Of a stretch of DNA of 64,000 nucleotides, positions 25,340 through 34,035 are shown piece by piece. The notes beneath the pieces were generated by a model. It saw nothing but the letters and a program-made list of their open reading frames with translations, ran no database searches and was not told the origin of the DNA. This stretch comes from CBDAQR01 sp965199055 (GTDB taxonomy: Bacteria > Pseudomonadota > Gammaproteobacteria > Pseudomonadales > Halieaceae). The first letter of the stretch is position 1. Each line of letters opens with the position of its first letter. A program made the translations under genes and the position numbers. The DNA lies in NCBI GenBank assembly GCA_965199055.1, contig CBDAQR010000004.1:1550001-1614000 (forward strand), given 5' to 3'.

Positions 25340-26109
25340 GCACCATGGAATATCTCAGTATTGATGAAGCTATTGAAAGCGATGGCTTGAGGCTTGTCCT
25401 CACGCAGGGCATGCCGGGCCCCTGGGCAGAGGCAGCCAAGGCGATGCTTAACTACAAGAATATTGCCTTCAAGCCTGTCGCGCAGCTTGCAGGCGAGGCC
25501 AACGAAGCTTTGCAGGCCTGGACCGGGCAAACGACGGCGCCTGTCGCCATCTATAACGACGAACCGGTTCGCTATACCTGGTTGGATATTCTCATGCTCG
25601 CGGAGCGGCTCGGCCCCGACAAGCCACTGTTGGCCCCAGAGCTGGAAACAAGAGCGCTGCAGCTGGGTCTTTGCCGGGAAATTGCCGGTGAAAATGGGTT
25701 GGGTTGGAATCGCCGCTTGCTGATGTTGGCCCCCGCCATGCGCTCAGAAACACCTCCAGAAAGTACCGCGCGAATGGCCGGGAAGTACGGCTGGACAGAA
25801 GAGGCTTGTGAGGGCGCTGCTAAGGCGATGTGTAACTGTCTAGACTACTTTGCCGACAGGTTAACGCGGCAGGAGGAGGCCGGTTCTGATTATCTGGTCG
25901 GCGATGTGTTCAGTGCCGTCGATCTGCTGCTGGCCAATTTCATGGGTATGTTCAAACCGTTACCGCCCGAGCAAAACCCCATGCCGGAATTTTTACGCAG
26001 ACTTTATAGTGAGGTGGTTGCCGAAGTTGAACCCAGCATGCATTCACAGCTGTTTAAGCACCGCGACCGCATGTATGAATTACACTTGCAGACGCCACTG
26101 CAATTCTAG
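25336..26109 (+). CDS. Glutathione S-transferase-like protein
   Basis: A 257-residue protein with a thioredoxin-like N-terminal half (LRLVLTQGMPGPWAEAAKAM, and TAPVAIYNDEPVRY around the cis-Pro position) and a helical C-terminal half (DYLVGDVFSAVDLLLANFMG), the layout of glutathione S-transferases. The usual catalytic Ser/Cys/Tyr near the N-terminus is not obvious. It starts with ATGA overlapping the SDR stop, so it belongs to the P450 operon. It may conjugate or isomerise an operon intermediate, or only bind it. Confidence 0.75.
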   Translation: MSTMEYLSIDEAIESDGLRLVLTQGMPGPWAEAAKAMLNYKNIAFKPVAQLAGEANEALQAWTGQTTAPVAIYNDEPVRYTWLDILMLAERLGPDKPLLAPELETRALQLGLCREIAGENGLGWNRRLLMLAPAMRSETPPESTARMAGKYGWTEEACEGAAKAMCNCLDYFADRLTRQEEAGSDYLVGDVFSAVDLLLANFMGMFKPLPPEQNPMPEFLRRLYSEVVAEVEPSMHSQLFKHRDRMYELHLQTPLQF

Positions 26110-26118
26110 GAGCCCACA

Positions 26119-26571
26119 ATGTTGTCACAGCAGGAATTATCTGACCGTTTCGAAATACAGGATTTGTGCTTTCGCTATGCGGAGATCATCGATCGCAAAG
26201 ACTTCGATGCATTGCGAGACGACGTCTTCACTCAAGACGCACATATTGATTACAGTGTTTTCGGCGGCAGTGTTGGTGGCCTGGAAGAGACTATCGCGTT
26301 TCTCAAGGAAGCCATGACCGATCAGGTTTTTCCGGCCCATCAACATCTCAACGCAAACGTCCAGGTGAAGCTCAATGGCGATGAGGCAAGCGGACGCGTG
26401 ATGTGCTTTAACCCACAGGAAATGAATGTGGGAGAGGGCAATACTCACTTATTTATGCTCGGCCTCTGGTACGTCGACCAGTACGTGAGGACCGAGAAGG
26501 GCTGGCGTATGCGAGAGCGAGTGGAAGAGAAGAGCTGGGTCTTCAATCTCCCCGATTTTATGCAGCTCTAG
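26119..26571 (+). CDS. SnoaL-like / NTF2-fold protein
   Basis: A 150-residue protein of the SnoaL-like NTF2 fold: IQDLCFRYAEIIDRKDFDAL opens the cone-shaped fold and WYVDQYVRTEKGWRMRER closes it. Members include ring-cleaving isomerases, cyclases and dehydratases such as ketosteroid isomerase-like enzymes, and many that only bind ligand. Catalytic activity cannot be judged here. It is the last gene of the P450 operon, nine bases after the GST-like gene, with an AGGAG before the ATG. It ends 11 bases from the stop of the convergent acyl-CoA ligase. Confidence 0.8.
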   Translation: MLSQQELSDRFEIQDLCFRYAEIIDRKDFDALRDDVFTQDAHIDYSVFGGSVGGLEETIAFLKEAMTDQVFPAHQHLNANVQVKLNGDEASGRVMCFNPQEMNVGEGNTHLFMLGLWYVDQYVRTEKGWRMRERVEEKSWVFNLPDFMQL

Positions 26572-26582
26572 ATAGCCGGCCT

Positions 26583-28286
26583 CTAGTCCAGATCCAGGCT
26601 ATCCAGGTACAGCTGACGCACCTGTTTCTTCAATACCTTCCCCGTCGCATTCTTGGGTAGCTCCTCGGTCTGCACCATCACATGGGTGGGTACCTTGTAG
26701 CCCGCCAGGCGCTGCCTGACCCAGTCCTGGATCTCTGCGGATGAAACTGTGTTTCTTGCCTGTACCGTTGTCGCGAGTTCTTCTCCCCAACTGGCGTGGG
26801 GCACACCGTACACCGCGACTTCAACAACGTCCGGATGCTCGATTATGCAGGCCTCGACTTCGACGGGGTAAATGTTTTCGCCTCCGCGAATGACCATGTC
26901 CTTAATGCGATCGACTATGTAGAGGAAATTGTTGTCGTCTACATAGCCGACATCGCCGGTGGCTAACCAACCATCGCGAAAAGTTTCTGCTGTGGCTTCA
27001 GGAAGATTCCAGTACTCCTTCACATTGGTCACGCTGCGTAGATAGATCTCGCCGCTTTCACCTTGCGGCAGGTCACTGCCGTCTTCGCCCACACTTTTAA
27101 TTTCTACGATCGGAGAAATATATCCGGCCGTGCCTGGCAGTTCTCGAAATGCTTCTCCCGTGCAGTTGGCGCCGGTGGCGCAGGTTTCCGTGCTGCCATA
27201 ACCCGTGCCCGGATAGGAGTCGGGAAGTTTGCGATAAATCATGTCTTTTAGATGGGGCGGTGTCGCCGCTCCGCCGATGCCGATCGCAAACAGCGAGCTG
27301 GTATCCGTGTGTTCGAATGCCTCGGACTCCAGCAGTGCAAGACTCATGGCTGGAACGCCGGTAAAAGTGGTGATGCGCTCCCGTTCGATGATCTCAAGGG
27401 CCTGCGCAACGTCCCACTTGTACATGATGGCGGTTTTGCGACCGCCACGCAGGTTGAGCATGAATACCGCAAAGCAACCGCTAACATGAAAGAGGGGTAC
27501 CACGAGCAAGGTAGACGCCGGGTGGCCGGCTTCCATCATCTTGCCAATGGTTTCTGGATTCGCCATAGCGGAGGCAAATGCCGACATTTCGAAGTTGAAG
27601 ATCGCCTGGCATATCGCCCGATTCGTAGAAACGGCGCCCTTCGGTCTACCCGTCGTGCCAGACGTGTACATGATCATGGCAACGTCATCGGTATCGATCT
27701 CTACCGCAGGCATGCTGACTTCGCTGGCGTCGGCTAGCAGGGCGTTCCACTCGAGCACTCCCGCAGGAGCTTCGGCTTCAGGTCGAACGACTACCGCGCG
27801 GATGTTGAGCGTTTCAAGTTTGGGCGCAATATAATCGAGGCGCTGTTGGTCGCAAAATACCAACATGGCTCCAGCGTCTGACAAACCGTACTCCAGTTCT
27901 TCCGCCTGACCCCAGCTATTGAGCGGCACCACCACGGCTCCAACCGAGACGATCGCGGTATAGGCAGCCATCCATTCGGGATAATTGCGCATCGCTATGG
28001 CGACGCGGTCGCCCTTGCGTACGCCCAGCGCGTTTACCAGTTGCTGCGCCAGCCGATCGACCTGCCCGAAAAAGTCATTGAAGGTCCAGTGCTCACCTTC
28101 ATAAACAATAAAGCTGGCCTCGCCATGGGCGCGCCCTGCATTAAGAGCGTCGCGAACAGTCGCCGGCGCATTTACATAAACGGTTGTTTCCCTGCCGTCG
28201 ACCATGGCAGTACCCAGTTCGTGCTGGCCGCCTACTTGCAGCAGCTGCTGCGTCGCCTCTTGCAGTTGCGCGATTACCTTAGACAT
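26583..28286 (-). CDS. Class I adenylate-forming acyl-CoA ligase
   Basis: A 567-residue AMP-binding enzyme that activates a carboxylic acid as acyl-AMP and then acyl-CoA. The P-loop-like MYTSGTTGRPKGA, the TGYGSTETC motif, the hinge GDVGYVDDNNFLYIVDRIKD and the C-terminal catalytic Lys in NATGKVLKKQV are all intact. The substrate (fatty, aromatic or terpenoid acid) cannot be fixed from sequence. It is convergent with the P450 operon and behind a MarR gene on the same strand. This suggests it feeds the acid end-product of that operon into CoA-dependent breakdown, which is inference. Confidence 0.88.
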   Translation of the reverse strand: MSKVIAQLQEATQQLLQVGGQHELGTAMVDGRETTVYVNAPATVRDALNAGRAHGEASFIVYEGEHWTFNDFFGQVDRLAQQLVNALGVRKGDRVAIAMRNYPEWMAAYTAIVSVGAVVVPLNSWGQAEELEYGLSDAGAMLVFCDQQRLDYIAPKLETLNIRAVVVRPEAEAPAGVLEWNALLADASEVSMPAVEIDTDDVAMIMYTSGTTGRPKGAVSTNRAICQAIFNFEMSAFASAMANPETIGKMMEAGHPASTLLVVPLFHVSGCFAVFMLNLRGGRKTAIMYKWDVAQALEIIERERITTFTGVPAMSLALLESEAFEHTDTSSLFAIGIGGAATPPHLKDMIYRKLPDSYPGTGYGSTETCATGANCTGEAFRELPGTAGYISPIVEIKSVGEDGSDLPQGESGEIYLRSVTNVKEYWNLPEATAETFRDGWLATGDVGYVDDNNFLYIVDRIKDMVIRGGENIYPVEVEACIIEHPDVVEVAVYGVPHASWGEELATTVQARNTVSSAEIQDWVRQRLAGYKVPTHVMVQTEELPKNATGKVLKKQVRQLYLDSLDLD

Positions 28287-28371
28287 GATGTTCTATCCAG
28301 ATTAGGGTCAGGCGGCGGATAGTAACAGTCGGCCAGGGCAGAGTTGCACCAAGACCTTATCGCAGTGCAGG

Positions 28372-28390
28372 AAAACCCCTTGGGGTTCAA
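28372..28390 (-). terminator. Rho-independent terminator behind marR-type gene
   Basis: Read on the minus strand, AACCCC-AA-GGGGTT followed by T residues lies 17 bases after the stop of the MarR gene and before the acyl-CoA ligase start. The stem is only six pairs and the loop two bases, so strength is uncertain, but the position fits. Confidence 0.5.
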
Positions 28391-28406
28391 CTTTCTGAAA
28401 TATTTC

Positions 28407-28907
28407 TTAGCCGGTTTGGCCGCGATCGAGCCAACCTTGGCTGATGGCTTCGGGTTGAATCTTGCCGACGCATTCCGCCAGCTTGTCTTCCAACTCGGTC
28501 AGGGCCTCTTCGCCGACTCGCAGAACGTAAAATCGACGAACTTCTTCGACCACTGTTTCCATGTCGCCCATAAGTTCGCGACCGCGCTCCGTCGGACGAA
28601 TTTTTTTGGCGCGGCGATCAGAGCCATCGATGTCTCGAACGATATAGCCAATCCGCTCCAATTCCTTGAGCATCTTACCCATGGCCTGCTGGGTGACGTG
28701 AGCGCGTTCCGCTAACTCTGTTACGCGCACGGCGCCATTGCCAAGGTGGGAAAATACGGTGATGTGAGAGGGGCGAACCAGGCTGTGGCCTCTACGCAGG
28801 AGCTCAGCCATGACCCTGCGCTCGTAGTCTCGGCCAAACTCTAGCAAAAGCCGGTTGAGGTTGCTGGGACGCCGTTGGCCTTCGGCGGCGACGCTTTGAT
28901 CCATCAT
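28407..28907 (-). CDS. MarR family transcriptional regulator
   Basis: A 166-residue winged-helix regulator. The DNA-binding part is visible at about residues 60-105: VTELAERAHVTQQAMGKMLK as helix-turn-helix and DGSDRRAKKIRPTERG as the wing. MarR proteins usually bind a small aromatic or acyl-CoA ligand and repress nearby catabolic genes. It lies upstream of the acyl-CoA ligase on the same strand and close to the P450 operon, so both are candidate targets. An inverted repeat GTGCCT/AGGCAC (28923-28928 and 28951-28956) in front of it could be its own operator. Confidence 0.88.
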   Translation of the reverse strand: MMDQSVAAEGQRRPSNLNRLLLEFGRDYERRVMAELLRRGHSLVRPSHITVFSHLGNGAVRVTELAERAHVTQQAMGKMLKELERIGYIVRDIDGSDRRAKKIRPTERGRELMGDMETVVEEVRRFYVLRVGEEALTELEDKLAECVGKIQPEAISQGWLDRGQTG

Positions 28908-29085
28908 TGCAATCTACCTTAGGTGCCTCAGTACGACTATAACGAACTTCAGGCACGGTCTACCATCGCAAACGCGTTGTTTTCTTCTCGATTTGTTCAG
29001 TGGCTCGCGGAATCCTGCTACCGAGTGACCACATCGACACTATCCAGTATCATGCGCCGCTTTATCAAGGGTTCTTTTGATAGCG

Positions 29086-29868
29086 ATGGCTAAAATAATC
29101 ACCTGTAATACTAACGGTATTCGTGCCGCAGCGCGCAAAGGCTTCTTCGACTGGCTGCAGCGAGAAGCCGCCGATGTGGTCTGCATTCAGGAGACCAAAG
29201 CTCAGCTGCACCAGCTGGAAGATCCCGTATTCCATCCCAGTGGATATCATTGCTATTACAATGATGCTGAGAAAAAAGGCTATAGCGGCACTGCGCTGTA
29301 TAGCAAGATAAAGCCGAGGAAAGTCACAACGCGCCTGGGCTGGGATCCTGTCGACAACGAGGGGCGCTATCTACAGGCAGATTACGAACGTTTTAGCGTG
29401 ATATCGCTCTATGTGCCCTCAGGCTCCTCCAGTGAGGAGGCGCAAGCCAAGAAGTACCGCTTCATGGATCAGTTCTTTGAGCACCTCAAGGGTTTGCGTC
29501 GCAAGCGGCGGGAGTTCGTAATCTGCGCCGACTGGAATATCTGCCACAAAGAAATAGACCTAAAGAATTGGCGCTCAAACCAGAAAAACTCGGGATTTCT
29601 ACCTGAAGAACGCGCTTGGCTGGATCAGGTCTACGGCGAGCTTAAATACATCGATTCCTTTCGCCTGGTGAATAAGGATGCGGATGAATATACCTGGTGG
29701 TCTAATCGGGGGCAGGCCTGGGCTAAAAACGTGGGCTGGCGGCTCGACTACCAAATGATTACGCCTGGCCTTAAAGATTCGGTGCGAACCGCGTCGATCT
29801 ACCGCGACGAACGTTTCTCCGATCATGCGCCACACACCATGGAGTTTGATTGGGAGATTCAGCCCTGA
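29086..29868 (+). CDS. xth: Exodeoxyribonuclease III / AP endonuclease, Crc-like branch
   Basis: A 260-residue enzyme of the exonuclease III family acting on abasic sites and DNA 3' ends. The metal and catalytic residues are in place: IQETK, the CADWNICHKEID segment and the terminal SDHAP. The overall sequence is close to Pseudomonas Crc (RRKRREF, LAPERAWLD-like segment PEERAWLDQVYGEL, GWRLDYQMITPGL). Crc has lost catalytic residues and acts with Hfq in catabolite repression; this copy keeps them and should be a nuclease. Start chosen at ATG 29086. A TTG three codons upstream has a better-placed AAGG and is possible. Confidence 0.88.
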   Translation: MAKIITCNTNGIRAAARKGFFDWLQREAADVVCIQETKAQLHQLEDPVFHPSGYHCYYNDAEKKGYSGTALYSKIKPRKVTTRLGWDPVDNEGRYLQADYERFSVISLYVPSGSSSEEAQAKKYRFMDQFFEHLKGLRRKRREFVICADWNICHKEIDLKNWRSNQKNSGFLPEERAWLDQVYGELKYIDSFRLVNKDADEYTWWSNRGQAWAKNVGWRLDYQMITPGLKDSVRTASIYRDERFSDHAPHTMEFDWEIQP

Positions 29869-29901
29869 TACATTAGCCCGCCTTTTTCAGCGAGTGTTTT
29901 T

Positions 29902-30234
29902 ATGAGTCTTTTCATCGCCAGTGCACATGCCCAGACCGGCGCCGAGCCCACCCAGGGCGGAGAAATGTTCCAGATATTTTTCCTGATCGGCCTGTTTGTG
30001 CTGTTTTACTTCATTGCTATTCGTCCGCAGCGCAAGCGTCAGAAAGAACATGCAGACATGGTCTCGGCCCTCGAAAAGGGCAACGAGGTCGTCACTACTA
30101 GCGGCATCCTCGGTAAGATTACGAAGTTAGAAGACAATTTCGTGGTGCTGCAGGTAGCTGACAATGTCGAGCTCAAGTTTCAGCGCAGCTACATCAACGC
30201 AGTGCTCCCCAAGGGAACCTTAAAGTCCATCTGA
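29902..30234 (+). CDS. yajC: Sec translocase accessory protein YajC
   Basis: A small inner-membrane protein that joins the SecDF complex. The 110 residues show one membrane helix (FQIFFLIGLFVLFYFIAI) followed by the conserved RPQRKRQKEH and the EVVTTSGILGKI and FQRSYINAVLPKG segments. In most gammaproteobacteria yajC lies between tgt and secD; here it is isolated between xth and a PLP enzyme, so it is either relocated or a second copy. The tgt-secDF genes are not in the window. Confidence 0.9.
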   Translation: MSLFIASAHAQTGAEPTQGGEMFQIFFLIGLFVLFYFIAIRPQRKRQKEHADMVSALEKGNEVVTTSGILGKITKLEDNFVVLQVADNVELKFQRSYINAVLPKGTLKSI

Positions 30235-30235
30235 T

Positions 30236-31231
30236 ATGGGGATAGCGTATCCCGCCCGTGTGCCTCTGGCGCAGGTGCCGACGCCCCTGCAATTGCTGCC
30301 TCGACTGAGTGAACAGTTCGGTAATGGCCGCCGGCTTTGGGTTAAGCGCGACGATCTCACCGGTTCCACTCTGAGCGGTAACAAGGTACGTAAACTTGAA
30401 TTCATCGCGGGTGCAGCAAAGGAGCAGGACTGCAGCGTCCTGATCACCTGTGGGGGAATTCAGTCCAACCACTGTCGAGCCACCGCACTGGTGGGGGCCC
30501 AACTGGGGCTCAAGGTACATCTGCTGCTACGCGGGGAAGAGCCATCAGATAGCGATGGCAACCTATTGCTCGATCAGCTTGCCGGAGCCGAAATTTCCTT
30601 CTACCCACCTCGCCAATATTTTCGTGAGCTGGACAGTCTGTTTGCGCATTGGTCCGAGTACTATCTAGAGCAGGGCATGAAGAGCCTCTGTGTACCCACT
30701 GGCGCCAGTGATGGCATCGGCCTCTGGGGCTATATCGCCGGCTGCGAAGAACTCAAATCGGATCTCGCTCGGGAGGGCATCAATGGTGCGGAAATCGTTT
30801 GCGCCACAGGCTCCGGCGGGACTCAAGCGGGGCTTACGCTGGGCGTAGCGCTGCATGGACTGGATGCGCGCGTTTGGGGTTTCAATGTGTGCGACGACGA
30901 GGCGTGGTTTTTGAATAAGGTGGCTGAGGATATTGCTGATTGGGAGTCTCGCTACCAGTTAACCGCGCCTGCAAGCGGCATCGAGACGCGGGTTGTTGAT
31001 GGCTATGTCGGTCCCGGCTACGGTATAGCCGATCCTGAAGTATTCGACACCATTGCATTGGTCGCTCGCATGGAGGGTATCGTGTTGGATCCGGTGTACA
31101 CAGGCAAGGCCTTTCACGGCATGCTACAAGAGATCAACGCGGGCCGATTTGATGCGCATAAGGACATCGTATTTGTTCACACCGGTGGCGTTTTCGGTCT
31201 CTTTCCGCAGCGAGACGGCTTTCAGCTGTAG
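30236..31231 (+). CDS. D-cysteine desulfhydrase / ACC deaminase family PLP enzyme
   Basis: A fold-type II PLP enzyme of 331 residues. The Schiff-base lysine is Lys50 in SGNKVRKLEF, the substrate loop reads GGIQSNHCRATAL, and the phosphate-binding loop is CATGSGGTQAGLTLG. Family members release pyruvate, ammonia and sulfide from D-cysteine or open 1-aminocyclopropane-1-carboxylate; sequence alone does not separate the two, but D-cysteine desulfhydrase is more usual in this type of bacterium. It starts one base after the yajC stop and is convergent with the next gene, overlapping it by ten bases. Confidence 0.85.
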   Translation: MGIAYPARVPLAQVPTPLQLLPRLSEQFGNGRRLWVKRDDLTGSTLSGNKVRKLEFIAGAAKEQDCSVLITCGGIQSNHCRATALVGAQLGLKVHLLLRGEEPSDSDGNLLLDQLAGAEISFYPPRQYFRELDSLFAHWSEYYLEQGMKSLCVPTGASDGIGLWGYIAGCEELKSDLAREGINGAEIVCATGSGGTQAGLTLGVALHGLDARVWGFNVCDDEAWFLNKVAEDIADWESRYQLTAPASGIETRVVDGYVGPGYGIADPEVFDTIALVARMEGIVLDPVYTGKAFHGMLQEINAGRFDAHKDIVFVHTGGVFGLFPQRDGFQL

Positions 31232-31986
31232 CGATTCAGTACCGCCTTGATCTGCGAGAGATAGGAGCCGCCGAAAATATTGAGGTGGTTCAGTAAGTGG
31301 TAAAGGTTGTAGATCGGGCATCGATCTCGCCAGCCGGGCTGCAGTGGCCGCGTTTCTTCGTAGCCCTCGTAGAAAGCTGTATCGAAACCACCGAACAAGG
31401 TCGTCATCGCCAGATCGGCCTCCGGCCAACCCCAGTGTGCCGCAGGATCGATAAGCCAGCCGCCGGATTCGTCGAATAATACATTACCGCTCCATAGATC
31501 CCCGTGCAGCAGGGCCGGAGGCTGCTCCGGAATCCATTTGCTCAAACCGTCGGCGATGCGTTCCACTGCTCTGGCATCTGAGCGTTGCAGCAATCCCTCG
31601 TCTCGAGCGCGACTCAACTGGGGCAGCAATCTGGCCTCACGGAAAAATGCAAAACCGTCGGACATCAGCGGGTTGGCCTGGTGGGATGGGCCACAGAAGT
31701 TGTCTTCAACGAAACCAAACTGCCGGCATTGTTGTTGGTGCATCTGAGCGAGTTGCATGCCTAGCGCTCGCCACTCTATAGGTCCGTGCGCACTGCGTTG
31801 TATATAGGTCGTGACGATCTGGGTATCGTCGACTAACACGACTTCTGGGGTGCGCACGGTGTTGGTGTCTGCCAATGCGCCAAGACCTTTGGCCTCAGCG
31901 CGGAATAGGGGGCTCGAGCCGACGCTGCTGAACTTTCGAAATCCGCGTGCTCCTTCAGGCAACTGGATAAGCTCGAATTCGTTCAT
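31222..31986 (-). CDS. Fructosamine kinase family protein, short N-terminus
   Basis: A 254-residue kinase-fold protein of the fructosamine/ketosamine-3-kinase family (YniA-like), which phosphorylates sugar adducts on protein amines so that they fall off. The catalytic HGDLWSGNVLFDE and the DPAAHWGWPEADLAM segment are intact. Compared with the usual length of about 285-290 residues it lacks roughly 30 N-terminal residues that carry the first strand and glycine-rich loop. A lysine in GFRKFSSVG near residue 18 aligns with the ATP-binding Lys. Whether the start is further upstream with an alternative codon or the protein is truly short is open. A GACAGG lies just before the ATG. Confidence 0.8.
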   Translation of the reverse strand: MNEFELIQLPEGARGFRKFSSVGSSPLFRAEAKGLGALADTNTVRTPEVVLVDDTQIVTTYIQRSAHGPIEWRALGMQLAQMHQQQCRQFGFVEDNFCGPSHQANPLMSDGFAFFREARLLPQLSRARDEGLLQRSDARAVERIADGLSKWIPEQPPALLHGDLWSGNVLFDESGGWLIDPAAHWGWPEADLAMTTLFGGFDTAFYEGYEETRPLQPGWRDRCPIYNLYHLLNHLNIFGGSYLSQIKAVLNRYS

Positions 31987-32041
31987 TGCCTGTCTTTCGC
32001 CGTCGCAGTTGGTTATTCTGCGATCTTAGAAGATTACTCGA

Positions 32042-32950
32042 ATGAGGCCAATGGCGGTTCAACTCGGCGACAAACTGGTCATCGCGATTTCATCACGCGC
32101 ACTCTTTGATCTGGACGCCAGCCATGATGTGTATGAGCGTGACGGCTTAGAGGCTTACTCGCGCTATCAAATCGACCGGGAGGAAGAACCGCTTAGCGCA
32201 GGAGAGGCCTTTCCCATGGTGCAGAAGCTGCTTCGTATCAATGAGCAGTTAGAAGGGGAGAAGCGAGTTGAGGTGGTTCTGTTATCTCGCAATAGTGCGG
32301 ATACAGGCCTGCGAGTGTTCAACTCAATCCAGCACTACGATTTGGATATACAGCGCGCGGCCTTCTGTGGCGGTGAGAGTCCGTATCGCTATATCAGCGC
32401 GTTCGGCGCCCAGTTGTTTCTCTCTACTGAAGCCGATGATGTGCGTAACGCCCTGGAGAACGGCGTGGCGGCGGCAACGCTGGTGTCCAACCGCGGCGGT
32501 GGTAGCGATAGCGAGCAGCTGCGCTTCGCGTTTGATGGCGACGCAGTCTTGTTTTCGGATGAGGCAGAGCGGGTATTCAAAACGGAGGGGCTGGAGGCAT
32601 TTCAGGACAGTGAGCAGGCGTCAGCTCATCAGCCACTTAGCGGCGGCCCCTTCAAACCCTTTTTGGCAGCACTACAGAAGTTGCAGCGTGAATTCCCCGC
32701 CAGCGAGGCACCCATTCGCACTGCGCTGGTGACTGCGCGATCGGCTCCGGCCCACGAGCGGGTTATCAGAACTCTGCGCGCATGGGAGATTCGCATTGAT
32801 GAATCTATCTTTCTCGGCGGCTTAGACAAAGGGGAATTTCTGCGCGCCTATCAAGCTGATGTCTTCTTCGACGACCAGCAGACCCATTGTGATTCCGCCA
32901 GCCCGCACGTGGCAACCGGCCACGTTCTTCACGGGATCGCAAATCAGTAG
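32042..32950 (+). CDS. 5'-nucleotidase (cytosolic NT5C1 type)
   Basis: A 302-residue protein of the PF06189-type 5'-nucleotidase family, related to eukaryotic cytosolic 5'-nucleotidase I. The HAD-like nucleophile motif reads SSRALFDLDASHDVYE, with later motifs VVLLSRNSADTGLRVF, ALVTARSAPAHERVI and ADVFFDDQQTHC. It should dephosphorylate nucleoside monophosphates in the cytoplasm. The ATG at 32042 and one three codons later are both possible; neither has a clear ribosome site. It is divergent from the fructosamine-kinase-like gene and 91 bases before cysB. Confidence 0.87.
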   Translation: MRPMAVQLGDKLVIAISSRALFDLDASHDVYERDGLEAYSRYQIDREEEPLSAGEAFPMVQKLLRINEQLEGEKRVEVVLLSRNSADTGLRVFNSIQHYDLDIQRAAFCGGESPYRYISAFGAQLFLSTEADDVRNALENGVAAATLVSNRGGGSDSEQLRFAFDGDAVLFSDEAERVFKTEGLEAFQDSEQASAHQPLSGGPFKPFLAALQKLQREFPASEAPIRTALVTARSAPAHERVIRTLRAWEIRIDESIFLGGLDKGEFLRAYQADVFFDDQQTHCDSASPHVATGHVLHGIANQ

Positions 32951-33041
32951 CCTTATTACTTTTTGAGTTGGCATTCCTGCTGGTAATGGCTATTCTTCAT
33001 AAGGAAATCCGGTCAATCGCCCGCGCCATGCGGAGGCAGCG

Positions 33042-34016
33042 ATGAAACTACAACAGCTTCGCTATATCTGGGAAGTCGCCCACCACGAGCTAAACGTCTC
33101 GGCGACAGCACAGTCCTTATTCACCTCACAGCCGGGTATCAGCAAGCAAATTCGCTTACTCGAGGACGAACTCGGCGTCGAGATATTTGCCCGCAGCGGC
33201 AAACACCTGACTCACGTCACGCCCGCGGGTGAGGCGATATTGAAAACGGCGGGGGAGATTCTGCGCAAGGTGGAGAGCATAAAGTCCGTTGCGCAGGAGT
33301 TTAGTGATGAGAAAAAGGGGGCGCTGTCTCTGGCGACCACGCACACGCAGGCGCGCTACGCGCTGCCGGATACTATTAGCACCTTCATTGAGCGCTACCC
33401 CGATGTGTCATTGCACATGCATCAGGGAACACCGATGCAGATTTCCGAAATGGCTGCCGATGGTACCGTAGAATTTGCTATTGCGACCGAGGCGCTGGAA
33501 CTGTTTAGTGACCTCGTCATGATGCCCTGTTATCGCTGGAATCGATGCATCCTGGTGCCCAAGGATCACCCGCTCACGCAGTTATCACAGTTGTCGCTGG
33601 AGGACGTAGCTGAGCATCCCATCGTCACCTATGTGTTTGGCTTTACCGGTCGATCCAAACTGGACGAGGCGTTCATCGAGAAGGGCCTGGTGCCCAAAGT
33701 TGTCTTTACGGCCGCTGACGCCGACGTGATCAAGACCTATGTTCGTCTGGGGCTGGGCATCGGCATCGTGGCGCAGATGGCGCACGATCCCGAAACAGAC
33801 TCGGATCTGGTAACGCTAGATGCGAGCCATTTGTTTGCCTCCAGTGTGACAAAGATTGGTTGTCGCCGGGGTACCTTTCTGCGCGGTTATATGTATGATT
33901 TCATCGAACTGTTTGCACCGCATCTTACGCGGGACGTGGTAGACGCTGCCTTCCAGCGCCATAGCAAGGCTGAGCTGGACGACCTGTTCTCCCACCTGGA
34001 ATTACCTACCTACTGA
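33042..34016 (+). CDS. cysB: LysR-type regulator CysB
   Basis: The master activator of sulfate assimilation and cysteine synthesis. The 324 residues have the CysB-specific start MKLQQLRYIWEVAHHELNVS, the helix-turn-helix SLFTSQPGISKQIRLLE and the effector-pocket segment ATTHTQARYALP that binds N-acetylserine or sulfate in known CysB. FGFTGRSKLDEAF later in the protein is also typical. GGAGG precedes the ATG by six bases. thrH follows in the same direction. No cys structural gene is in the window. Confidence 0.95.
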   Translation: MKLQQLRYIWEVAHHELNVSATAQSLFTSQPGISKQIRLLEDELGVEIFARSGKHLTHVTPAGEAILKTAGEILRKVESIKSVAQEFSDEKKGALSLATTHTQARYALPDTISTFIERYPDVSLHMHQGTPMQISEMAADGTVEFAIATEALELFSDLVMMPCYRWNRCILVPKDHPLTQLSQLSLEDVAEHPIVTYVFGFTGRSKLDEAFIEKGLVPKVVFTAADADVIKTYVRLGLGIGIVAQMAHDPETDSDLVTLDASHLFASSVTKIGCRRGTFLRGYMYDFIELFAPHLTRDVVDAAFQRHSKAELDDLFSHLELPTY

Positions 34017-34035
34017 TAATCGCAGGAGTTTCATC

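Noticed and set aside
28923..28956. MarR operator GTGCCT/AGGCAC as a firm feature
   Set aside because: Spacing of 22 bases between six-base arms is wide for a MarR site; kept only as a remark in the gene entry.
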